Below, piece after piece: positions 4,483-8,810 of a DNA stretch of 8,810 bases. Both the position numbers and the translations under genes were made by a program. Position 1 is the stretch's first letter. Every line of letters begins with the position of its first letter. The stretch is from CAVPLU01 sp050012535 (GTDB taxonomy: Archaea > Thermoproteota > Bathyarchaeia > 40CM-2-53-6), in assembly GCA_050012535.1 (NCBI GenBank), contig JBEKGZ010000143.1, positions 1 through 8,810 of the forward strand, read 5' to 3'. Below the pieces are notes generated by a model that was not told the origin of the DNA, made no database searches, and saw only the letters and a list, made by a program, of their open reading frames with translations.

Positions 4483-4746
4483 TTGCGAGCGGCTACGACA
4501 AGACTTTCTTCGAAGGGTCAAGTTGTCATACCCGAAGCTGTCAAGAAAGCGGCAAAGATGCGTGAGGGAGAAGATCTGCTCGTCGTTGCGATAGGCGATA
4601 CCATAGTCATGAAGAAACTCTCGGCAGTGACGTTCGAAGAGGTGGCCAGACCTATCTGGCGTGCTGTCAGAGCGATGGGGCTTTCAGGAGACGATTTGGA
4701 CGAGCTCATCGACGAAGCCAAGGCCCAGACTCGTTCTAGACACTAA
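4483..4746 (+). CDS. vapB: AbrB/SpoVT-type antitoxin, 87 aa
   Basis: AbrB fold at residues 1-48: T-R-L-S-S-K-G-Q-V-V-I-P, helix V-K-K-A-A-K-M, and strands D-L-L-V-V-A-I and T-I-V-M-K-K-L. Residues 49-87 are a long helical tail with I-W-R-A-V-R-A-M-G-L and D-D-L-D-E-L-I-D-E-A, typical of antitoxins for the PIN_3/COG1569 group. The start is TTG and no Shine-Dalgarno is visible, as expected for a short-leader mRNA. The PIN gene overlaps its 3' end in the +1 frame. The perfect palindrome just upstream is the likely autoregulatory site. Confidence 0.9.
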   Translation: MRAATTRLSSKGQVVIPEAVKKAAKMREGEDLLVVAIGDTIVMKKLSAVTFEEVARPIWRAVRAMGLSGDDLDELIDEAKAQTRSRH

Positions 4747-5149
4747 CATCTGGATATCTGCCTTCTTGACCCGCGGTCCGCCATCAGAAATAGTCCAGAT
4801 GGCAGAAGAACGGCTAGTAGAGGTGTTTGTTTCGCTCGAAATGATGGACGAGATCAATCGCGTCCTACAATACGAGAAGATAATCGGAATACTGAAGCGA
4901 ACCCGAACAAGATCAAGCACAGTCATGGGAACGATCGCCAGATTGTCCTCTATAGTCGACGTGAAAGCTGAGGTTCACGTCGTAGACGAGGATCCTTCAG
5001 ACAATCATGTACTGGCTTGCGCTAAGGAAGCGGGTGCTCAATTCGTCGTTTCCGGCGATCGCCATCTCCTGACGCTTGGCCGATACGGGAACGCCAAGAT
5101 AGTCGGCGCGTCCGGGTTTCTTCAGATTCAAAGGACCCGCAAGCGCTAG
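4661..5149 (+). CDS. vapC: PIN-domain toxin of the COG1569 / PIN_3 type, up to 162 aa
   Basis: The conserved part begins at residue 20 with P-R-P-R-L-V-L-D-T-N-I-W-I-S-A-F-L. Acids are D27, E64 (M-M-D-E-I-N-R-V-L), D114 (D-P-S-D-N-H-V-L-A-C-A) and D133 (V-V-S-G-D-R-H-L-L), so the nuclease site is complete. GTG at 4661 is the only standard start upstream, giving an 86-nt overlap with the antitoxin gene and 18-19 extra residues. Relatives normally start one or two residues before K-P-R; here that codon is ACG (4712), so the original ATG may have changed, or a rare start such as ATT at 4694 after AGGAG is used. It is the toxin of the AbrB antitoxin before it. Confidence 0.88.
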   Translation: MLSERWGFQETIWTSSSTKPRPRLVLDTNIWISAFLTRGPPSEIVQMAEERLVEVFVSLEMMDEINRVLQYEKIIGILKRTRTRSSTVMGTIARLSSIVDVKAEVHVVDEDPSDNHVLACAKEAGAQFVVSGDRHLLTLGRYGNAKIVGASGFLQIQRTRKR

Positions 5150-5178
5150 GGTGTGCGAGCTCCCAGAAAAGTACAGTG

Positions 5179-5226
5179 CCCGCTAGGTGCATTGTCCTGA
5201 AACCTTGGAGACTGACTGGGCGATGA
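5179..5226 (+). pseudogene. 3' scrap of the unknown Cys/His small-protein gene
   Basis: These 48 nt match 6359-6406 with three or four differences and encode the same final residues, P-A-R-C-I-V-L-K-P-W-R-L-T-G-R plus TGA. Nothing of the rest of the gene lies upstream; instead the PIN gene ends 29 nt before. It is therefore a leftover of a third copy of the RHH-wHTH/small-protein unit. The substitutions keep the protein unchanged (for example ATT/ATC and CCT/CCG). Confidence 0.8.
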
Positions 5227-5409
5227 CTTCCAAGGCTCTAGAGTTCAAACCTCATCCCGACCGGTAATCGCTCCATTCTTCACAGTTCCAATTGTTGTCC
5301 AGCGGAAAGCATCCCGAAACGGGTGGTTGGGTCCGTCATCATTTTTCTTGGAAGGAAGCGAAGGCGCATGATGGTTCCAACTCCAAACCGAGTCGAGGGA
5401 GAGGATCCC

Positions 5410-5527
5410 ATGACGGAAACCGTCGTGGATCAGTGTGGCAGGGTCCTGATCCATGAGGCGATCCAGGGAGAGTGCGGGGTTGAAGAGTGGAGCGATCGTT
5501 GCGGTCGAAAAGGCGTGAGACACCTGA
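5410..5527 (+). pseudogene. Decayed AbrB-type antitoxin, truncated at element B
   Basis: From ATG 5410 the frame reads M-T-E-T-V-V-D-Q-C-G-R-V-L-I-H-E-A-I-Q-G, then E-C-G-V-E-E. This is an AbrB first hairpin and helix with Pro and Arg positions lost (family: R-G-R-V-L-I-P-x-x-I-R). Next, a +1 shift is needed to recover G-A-I-V-A-V-E-K, and a second shift to reach G-V-R-H. The match ends where the element B repeat begins (5528), so the last strand and the toxin-binding tail are missing. No PIN gene follows. The 5227-5409 stretch before it shows nothing recognisable. Confidence 0.65.
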
Positions 5528-5848
5528 TAGAACTAGAGAGGAAGAATACGAGCAAACCTGGTCTTGGTGTCCGGTTAGCATGCGTGCGATAGGTGTGGTT
5601 GAAGAGCTGGGATAGTATGTGGACATGTTTTCAATCGCCTGTAGGGTTTACCGCCTGTAGGACTGTAATGATGTCCCTGAGTTCCTGGTCGGACTGGATT
5701 CCCCACTTCGCTTTGAACTCCGCACGACTCTGGCTACATAGTGACCCCCAACCCTCCAATAAATCGAATCGAACTAACCCCACCCCCCTCCATCCCCCTC
5801 CAAGGGACCAAGGATGCGTTGATCTCTAGGTCATACCCGGTCGCCATA
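5528..5848. repeat. Dispersed element, copy B (internal deletion)
   Basis: Same start (TAGAACTAGAGAGG) and same right part as copy A. A 56-nt segment present in A (about 4181-4236) is missing near 5650. Both flanks of the loss carry CGCCTGTAGG, which occurs twice in copy A, 72 nt apart, and so may have guided the deletion. The right end abuts the promoter of the RHH-wHTH unit at 5854. Confidence 0.8.
5558..5738 (-). pseudogene. Broken element-borne ORF, copy B
   Basis: Corresponds to the ORFs at 4089-4310 and 7383-7619. Readable pieces are S-Q-S-R-A-E-F-K-A-K-W-G-I-Q-S-D-Q-E-L-R-D and, after the deletion in another frame, Y-Y-P-S-S-S-T-T-P-I-A-R-M-L-T-G. The start Met is replaced by Lys (F-K-A-K-W), the 56-nt loss shifts the frame, and the stop TAG has become CAG. 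It cannot make the full protein. Confidence 0.75.
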
Positions 5849-5853
5849 AGTGA

Positions 5854-5879
5854 TTTATGAGGGGGATACACCCGTGTAT
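5854..5879 (+). promoter_or_regulatory. Promoter and operator of the RHH-wHTH unit, copy 2
   Basis: TTTATG (5854-5859) is a TATA-like box ending 34 nt before the TTG start. ATACAC-CC-GTGTAT (5866-5879) is a perfect 6-bp inverted repeat placed between the box and the likely transcription start. The same box and spacing precede copy 1. Confidence 0.55.
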
Positions 5880-5893
5880 ATTAGGTAAACCAA

Positions 5894-6223
5894 TTGTCAA
5901 AGCAGGTCGCAGCTAAAGTTTCAAAGGTCGAGTATCAACTGATCCGCCGGCTCGTGAAGTCCGGCCTATACATCAATTCCAGCGACTTCGTTCGCGACGC
6001 CATGAGGCGCCGCCTTGCTGAGATAAACTCCACCGCCAAGACTTCGACGGACGACTTGAAACAGGAGCTCTACGACTACATGAAGGAACATGATGGTCTC
6101 ATCTGGCCTGATGAGGCTGCGAGGGATCTAGGCTACTCTGTCCTTGACATTCTAGAAGCCCTCAGGAAGCTCGAAAGAGAGGGCCGCGCGATCGAAGCCG
6201 AGGGCGTTCACATCGAGGCCTAG
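5894..6223 (+). CDS. RHH + winged-helix regulator (putative antitoxin), copy 2, 109 aa
   Basis: RHH domain at residues 1-42: A-A-K-V-S-K-V-E-Y strand/helix, L-I-R-R-L-V-K-S-G, then S-S-D-F-V-R-D-A-M-R-R-R-L. After a polar linker (about 43-53) comes a winged helix: L-K-Q-E-L-Y-D-Y-M, W-P-D-E-A-A-R-D-L-G-Y, I-L-E-A-L-R-K-L-E-R-E-G-R-A-I-E. Domain order, length and position of the wing match the 113-residue protein at 1876-2217, but the residues have diverged strongly. The start is TTG, with no Shine-Dalgarno. The stop is 3 nt before the GTG of the Cys/His small-protein gene. It is probably a self-regulating DNA-binding antitoxin; the partner relationship is inferred from the two conserved pairs. 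Confidence 0.83.
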   Translation: MSKQVAAKVSKVEYQLIRRLVKSGLYINSSDFVRDAMRRRLAEINSTAKTSTDDLKQELYDYMKEHDGLIWPDEAARDLGYSVLDILEALRKLEREGRAIEAEGVHIEA

Positions 6224-6226
6224 TCT

Positions 6227-6406
6227 GTGTCAACTGCGAATGAGATCGTCGGGGAGAAGATTGTCTGCTACTGCCGAAAGAAAGTGGCCGAACGCGTGGT
6301 ACCATACACGGGCGGTCACAGAGCTCTGGAAATCATCATCGAAGGCCGAGGCATGACGCCCGCTAGGTGCATCGTCCTGAAACCGTGGAGACTAACTGGG
6401 CGATGA
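6227..6406 (+). CDS. Small Cys/His protein of unknown function, copy 2 (59 aa), possible toxin
   Basis: GTG start 3 nt after the stop of the RHH-wHTH gene, TGA at 6404-6406. The product opens M-S-T-A-N-E-I-V-G-E-K-I-V-C-Y-C-R-K-K, then Y27-T-G-G-H31-R32-A, E39-G40, C48 and W54-R55. Aligned to the 63-residue protein at 1713-1904, about 18 positions are identical, including C14, Y27, T28, H31, R32, A33, E39, G40, C48, W54 and R55. C16 is extra here and makes a C-x-C pair. Three to five beta strands seem likely from the alternating hydrophobic runs (R-V-V, A-L-E-I-I-I, C-I-V-L). No known toxin family is recognised. Its last 16 codons (15 residues plus stop) also survive at 5179-5226. Confidence 0.75.
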   Translation: MSTANEIVGEKIVCYCRKKVAERVVPYTGGHRALEIIIEGRGMTPARCIVLKPWRLTGR

Positions 6407-6415
6407 CCATGATGG

Positions 6416-6439
6416 GGCGAGCGCAAGCTCCCGACTTTA
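6416..6439 (+). repeat. Short repeat, copy 2 (first copy 1526-1550)
   Basis: GGCGAGCGCAAGCTCCCGAC followed by TTTA, ten bases after the stop of the small-protein gene. GAGC-GCAA-GCTC forms a stem with a stable GNRA-type loop, extended by GGG/CCC nearby. Confidence 0.45.
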
Positions 6440-6566
6440 GACACGAAGTAAGCGAGTGCACGAGATCAATCGCGTCCCCGATGCGAGATCGAATGGGAGA
6501 CCGCTTGGGTGACGAAGGAGAAGGGTCATCCTCGTTAGCTCAGCAGGGTTACTCCTCAGGAATCGC

Positions 6567-6662
6567 TTAGGCGTCATGAGGCAGGTCCGCTGTGGTCAGT
6601 TTGCCCTTCAATGCAACTACCCGAGCTCCTTCGACGTAGGCCCTTATCCTCAGATCGCTTGG
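6567..6662 (-). pseudogene. Protein-like fragment, 31 codons, no start
   Basis: The minus-strand frame reads P-S-D-L-R-I-R-A-Y-V-E-G-A-R-V-V-A-L-K, then G-K-L-T-T-A-D-L-P-H-D-A and TAA. The alternating strands look like a real protein end, but an in-frame stop lies just upstream and no ATG, GTG or in-phase start precedes the fragment. Probably a remnant of a lost gene. Family not recognised. Confidence 0.35.
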
Positions 6663-6747
6663 CTAAGTGAAGAGGATCTCGGATGATACTTCCCCACTCT
6701 GTCTTTCCAGAAACCTTCCCGCTCGCCAACTTCGGGCAAACGACATG

Positions 6748-6774
6748 TAAATATGCTCGCTTGCCACCTGCAAG
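6748..6774 (+). promoter_or_regulatory. Promoter and inverted repeat upstream of hicB
   Basis: GTAAATATG around 6747-6755 is a TATA-like box about 35 nt before the hicB ATG. CTTGC (6760-6764) and GCAAG (6770-6774) form a perfect inverted repeat after it, a likely HicB operator. Confidence 0.5.
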
Positions 6775-6787
6775 AAGCGGATTGAAA

Positions 6788-7021
6788 ATGGTTCAACGCA
6801 CCTTCACCGTTCGCCTTAGGAAGGATGAAGAAACGGGTTACCACGCAGCTAGATGTGTCGAGCTGCCTGAGGCCATCAGCCAAGGCAAGACCGAGGAAGA
6901 GGCCATCACGAACCTGAGAGAAGCCCTTGAGCTTGTCCTCGAAGAGTACGAGTCCGAAGCCAAGAACTATCAGGAAGAGAAATCATCAAAGCCTTGGCTA
7001 AGGTGGGCTTCGTCCCTGTGA
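6788..7021 (+). CDS. hicB: HicB-type antitoxin, 77 aa
   Basis: Partial RNase H-like HicB fold: F-T-V-R-L-R-K-D-E-E-T-G-Y-H-A, C-V-E-L-P-E-A-I-S-Q-G-K-T-E-E-E-A, then helix N-L-R-E-A-L-E-L-V-L-E-E-Y. The motif L-P-(x)n-G-x-T-x-E-E-A is diagnostic of HicB/UPF0150. I start it at ATG 6788, where the fold begins, rather than at upstream starts in the same frame. The last 17 or so residues (Y-Q-E-E-K-S-S-K-P-W...) lie in the same DNA that encodes HicA in another frame and do not look like HicB, so the original stop may have been lost by a small indel. HicB neutralises HicA; here it precedes the toxin. Confidence 0.87.
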   Translation: MVQRTFTVRLRKDEETGYHAARCVELPEAISQGKTEEEAITNLREALELVLEEYESEAKNYQEEKSSKPWLRWASSL

Positions 7022-7170
7022 GACAGAAGGACAGTCACGTTTTCCTGAGACATGTCGATGGCAGGCGCACCGTCGTACCTCTTCATGAAGAGGTAAACAA
7101 GTCCACGATCATGGACATAATTGAGCAGACTAAGTTGACTAGGCAGGAGTTTCTGGAACTCATCAAATGA
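6967..7170 (+). CDS. hicA: HicA-type toxin, no canonical start codon
   Basis: The frame encodes L-S-G-R-E-I-I-K-A-L-A-K-V-G-F, R-Q-K-D-S-H-V-F-L-R-H, then D-G-R-R-T-V-V-P-L-H and L-T-R-Q-E-F-L-E-L-I-K. This is a complete HicA double-stranded RNA-binding fold with the catalytic His in S-H. The frame is open only from 6931, and no ATG, GTG or TTG lies between there and the conserved L-S-G-R-E start. The first standard starts (TTG 6994, GTG 7003) would remove helix 1. The frame is -1 relative to hicB, so the gene may be damaged, use a rare start, or be made by frameshifting from HicB. HicA proteins cleave mRNA. Confidence 0.8.
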   Translation, partial: LSGREIIKALAKVGFVPVRQKDSHVFLRHVDGRRTVVPLHEEVNKSTIMDIIEQTKLTRQEFLELIK

Positions 7171-7352
7171 AATGCTCAATCCCCCTTTCCCTCAGCCTCC
7201 GGTCAATGCCGGAACCAGAGCAAGCTGATCTCATTCTTGGCTTCATCTATCCAGTACACTGTCCACTACTTCATCACTCTATTTCCAGAAACCTTCTGGC
7301 TGACCGACGAGCTTGAGCCCCAAGAAGAGTTCTCCGCAAGCTCCTAGACCGG

Positions 7353-7620
7353 TAGAACTAGAGAGGAAAAATACGAGCAAACCTAGTCTTGGTATCCGGT
7401 TAGCATGCGTGCGACAGGTGTGGCTGAAGTGCTGAGATAGTATGTGGGCATGCTTTCAATCGCCTGCAGGGTTTCCTCTCCGAATTGTTGGCTCCATTTG
7501 GGTCGGAGCCTCTGGTAGTGTGACCGCATAACGGTCTGTAGGATTGTGACCATGTCCCTGAGTTCCTGGTCGGACTGGATTCCCCACTTGGCCATGAACT
7601 CCGCACGACTCTGACTCATC
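7353..7620. repeat. Dispersed element, copy C (right part missing)
   Basis: Matches copies A and B from TAGAACTAGAGAGG through the ORF to its start codon, then diverges at about 7618. The conserved pyrimidine-rich right part seen in A and B is absent, and no TA gene follows on the plus strand. The 182 nt before it (7171-7352) hold no gene. Confidence 0.75.
7383..7619 (-). CDS. Element-borne small protein, copy C (78 aa), unknown
   Basis: The best-preserved copy: ATG at 7619, then S-Q-S-R-A-E-F-M-A-K-W-G-I-Q-S-D-Q-E-L and Q-R-L-R-P-K-W-S-Q-Q-F-G-E-E-T-L, ending Y-Q-D plus stop. It matches copy A without any gap, and both keep the frame open despite many base changes. That hints the ORF was under selection, while copy B is broken. 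Mostly helical, W/R-rich middle, Ser/Thr-rich end. No family recognised; the frame is open upstream to 7676 but the homology begins at this ATG. Confidence 0.5.
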   Translation of the reverse strand: MSQSRAEFMAKWGIQSDQELRDMVTILQTVMRSHYQRLRPKWSQQFGEETLQAIESMPTYYLSTSATPVARMLTGYQD

Positions 7621-7939
7621 GCTGAGGTTTCACCTGTGATGAGGCCGGCGCGAGCGCTGAATATCTGGACTGGCAACAGACCACGTTGCAGTCAATACAG
7701 AATGCGATAGGGCGTGGACTCGGAAGAAGGGGCGAGCTAGCTCGGCCTTCGGGTTCAAGACCCAGACCAGAGAGTTGTAATCTCCCGCTTACGTATGAGA
7801 ATGCGTGACAAGGCCGCGTGCATGCTGCGAGGCTCGAATCGTCGGAGTGACGCTTTTGTGCCTTCCCTTGAGCCAAATGCGTAACCAATTCCGCTTTATT
7901 CTTCAGACGGACGTGTGCAGTGGCGATTCGAAAAGGAAC
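7621..7939. other. Gap without a supported gene
   Basis: Overlapping open frames on both strands here have no protein-like character. A stretch near 7751-7784 looks superficially like tRNA arms but cannot be folded into a tRNA. Confidence 0.4.
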
Positions 7940-8107
7940 CTTATAAGAAAAAACGATGAAACGATGACGCTCGTGGCCTGTGACAGGCCGACCTTGGCCT
8001 GTCGAATGCGTCTTGGTGTCCGCATCCGGTAACGTCTGTCCGGCGGGGGGTTTCCTCGGAATCCGGTTGTGCAGTCTGAACGCTCGCAACAGAGCATTTC
8101 AGTCTGA
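7940..8107 (+). ncRNA. Possible structured RNA with its own TATA box
   Basis: CTTATAAG (7940-7947) is a strong TATA-like box. Downstream lie stacked inverted repeats. ACAGGCC (7983-7989) can pair with GGCCTGT on either side, upstream (7975-7981) or downstream (7996-8002, 6-nt loop). ATGCG/CGCAT forms 8006-8025, and CCGG/CCGG forms 8026-8043. GCTC/GAGC (8082-8095) is flanked by two copies of CAGTCTGA (8072-8079, 8100-8107). A 22-codon frame from ATG 7964 overlaps it. No plus-strand gene follows, so an independent RNA is more likely than a leader. Not matched to any known RNA family. Confidence 0.3.
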
Positions 8108-8260
8108 TCTCTCAACTCACCCAAATACAGTTTGATTCGGTCTTGATTATCCGTCGGGTTAGGAGTGGTTAGCGGTCATTGTAGGGTTTGATCTTCCTGT
8201 AGACGATTGTGTCCACGCGACCAGATTAGGCAGCAAGTTGTCATATCTCTCGTGCAACAG
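8108..8260. other. Short gap, possible remnant on the minus strand
   Basis: Directly after the TAA of the 157-residue gene, the same frame continues L-L-H-E-R-Y-D-N-L-L-P-N-L-V, and after a shift R-V-D-T-I-V-Y-R-K-I-K-P-Y-N-D-R. This could be the remains of a longer C-terminus or of another gene. Weak evidence. Confidence 0.25.
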
Positions 8261-8734
8261 TTAGACTCTATCCTTCAGCACATCATAGATAACTCTGGCA
8301 GAGTTAGTCCTGAGTTTCTCATCGTATTTGCCTTCGAGAATCTCCTGCTTCAAGCCCTCAACTAATTCCAGAAATCTTCGGGGCCTTGCATACCAGATAT
8401 CCACTTCTCGCCTCATATGCCTGTCAACGCGCTTACGACTCTTTGTCGCGACCAGAGTGGCATCGTAGCCCGCGCCCGGCGTATCTGGATCTATGATGAA
8501 GAAGTAGATCGCAACCTCTCCTCTGTATAAGGCCGGGAAATCCTGAATCTTCTTCTCCTCTATGTGGACCTTCTCGTCAAGGTCCTTTACGATTTGGGAT
8601 ATCTCCTCAACCAGTCTCTGTCTAAGGGCTTCATTGCGTATCTTGCTGCTCTTCTCCTCTAGCGGCGAGGCCAGTATCGTGTTCGCTGAGGCGTTGGCTT
8701 CGTCCTTGATCTTTTCGGAATCCAGTGCCTTCAA
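8261..8734 (-). CDS. Unrecognised protein, 157 aa
   Basis: Not recognised. Residues 1-65 are highly charged and helical (E-K-I-K-D-E-A..., L-V-E-E-I-S-Q-I-V-K-D-L-D-E-K), possibly a coiled coil. Residues 70-120 alternate strands: R-G-E-V-A-I-Y-F-F-I-I-D-P-D, G-Y-D-A-T-L-V-A-T-K-S and R-R-E-V-D-I-W-Y-A-R-P. Residues 121-157 are helical (F-L-E-L-V-E-G-L-K-Q-E-I-L-E-G). No signal peptide or membrane segment. The start is TTG at 8734, whose last two bases are the first two of the upstream gene's TGA, so the two genes are translationally coupled. The length and open frame make it a real gene; the function cannot be assigned. Confidence 0.7.
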   Translation of the reverse strand: MKALDSEKIKDEANASANTILASPLEEKSSKIRNEALRQRLVEEISQIVKDLDEKVHIEEKKIQDFPALYRGEVAIYFFIIDPDTPGAGYDATLVATKSRKRVDRHMRREVDIWYARPRRFLELVEGLKQEILEGKYDEKLRTNSARVIYDVLKDRV

Positions 8735-8810
8735 CGCATCTCACCGACCAAGCCTTCACGTAGATGATCCAATGCTATCACGAGGTCGATGCCTTTCTTC
8801 CACCCATTTG
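8731..8810 (-). CDS. Unrecognised protein, C-terminus only (cut by window edge)
   Basis: The minus-strand frame entering from the right edge reads N-G-W-K-K-G-I-D-L-V-I-A-L-D-H-L-R-E-G-L, then V-G-E-M-R and TGA. It is the only frame open across this end, and its stop overlaps the TTG start of the next gene (TTGA), the usual sign of an operon. Twenty-five residues are too few to name it. Confidence 0.55.
   Translation of the reverse strand, partial: NGWKKGIDLVIALDHLREGLVGEMR

Larger units (their letters stand above)
6407..6747. other. Gap of decayed or non-coding sequence
   Basis: No intact gene. It contains the short repeat at 6416-6439, an 18-nt stretch (6460-6477) identical to 4848-4865 in the PIN gene, and a protein-like fragment on the minus strand (6567-6662). 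A plus-strand open frame at 6367-6570 has no protein-like features. Confidence 0.45.

Noticed and set aside
5245..5626. Minus-strand frames covering the AbrB remnant and element B
   Set aside because: Shadows of the decayed AbrB gene and of the element; readable homology lies in other frames.
6536..6565. TTAGCTCAGCAGGG resembling a tRNA D-arm
   Set aside because: The returning GAGC strand, anticodon arm and T-arm are absent.
6970..7179. Minus-strand 69-codon frame
   Set aside because: Lies antisense to hicA, whose plus-strand translation is clearly the conserved one.
7751..7784. tRNA-like pieces: GGGTTCAAGACCC resembles a T-arm, and GAGAG-TTGTAAT-CTC resembles an anticodon arm
   Set aside because: The arms are in the wrong order, there is no D-arm or acceptor stem, and no T-arm follows the anticodon-like loop.
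7616..8124. Long overlapping open frames on both strands (up to 157 codons)
   Set aside because: Low-complexity S/P/R-rich translations, no starts with signals, and mutually overlapping; they look like chance frames in GC-rich DNA.
1..8810. CRISPR array
   Set aside because: No set of regularly spaced short direct repeats; the long repeats A, B and C are diverged and far apart.

Overview
The window looks archaeal. Several genes are preceded by AT-rich TATA-like boxes about 25-40 nt upstream of the start codon. GTG and TTG starts are common, at least one gene (relB) appears to be leaderless, and the small proteins belong to families typical of archaeal toxin-antitoxin (TA) islands. I cannot place the lineage further from 8.8 kb. 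There are no housekeeping genes, rRNA, convincing tRNA or CRISPR array. This is an accessory 'TA island' with many broken genes.

Layout. 1-1474 (minus strand): the end of a VapC gene with an AbrB-type antitoxin, an orphan RHH/UPF0175-type antitoxin, and an AbrB-PIN pair. 1713-2258 (minus): a two-gene unit of a ribbon-helix-helix/winged-helix regulator plus a 63-residue Cys/His protein of unknown function. 2416-3126 (minus): an RHH-PIN vapBC pair with an inverted repeat around its TATA box. 3266-3499 (plus): a lone winged-helix protein. 3568-4023 (minus): an intact relB with a decayed relE. 4059-4430: dispersed element A, which holds a small ORF. 4442-5149 (plus): an AbrB-PIN pair. 5179-5226: a 3' scrap of the unknown Cys/His gene. 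5410-5527: a decayed AbrB gene cut off where element B begins. 5528-5848: element B, whose ORF is broken. 5854-6406 (plus): a second complete copy of the RHH-wHTH + Cys/His small-protein unit. 6748-7170 (plus): hicB and a hicA that lacks a normal start codon. 7353-7619: element C. 7940-8107: a possible structured RNA. 8261-8810 (minus): two linked unrecognised genes, the second cut by the window edge.

The main find is the two-gene unit present twice, on opposite strands, at 1713-2217 and 5894-6406. In both, a regulator with an N-terminal RHH fold and a C-terminal winged helix starts with TTG about 33-34 nt after a TTTATG box. It is followed, with overlap or a 3-nt gap, by a 59-63-residue protein sharing the pattern G-E-x3-C-x12-Y-T-x2-H-R-A-x5-E-G-(x4-7)-C-x5-W-R. 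The gene order and coupling resemble an antitoxin-toxin operon, but I recognise no described toxin family. A third copy survives only as a 3' end downstream of an unrelated AbrB-PIN pair. That pair sits behind the same type of flanking element, which suggests that TA cassettes have been exchanged between shared flanks.
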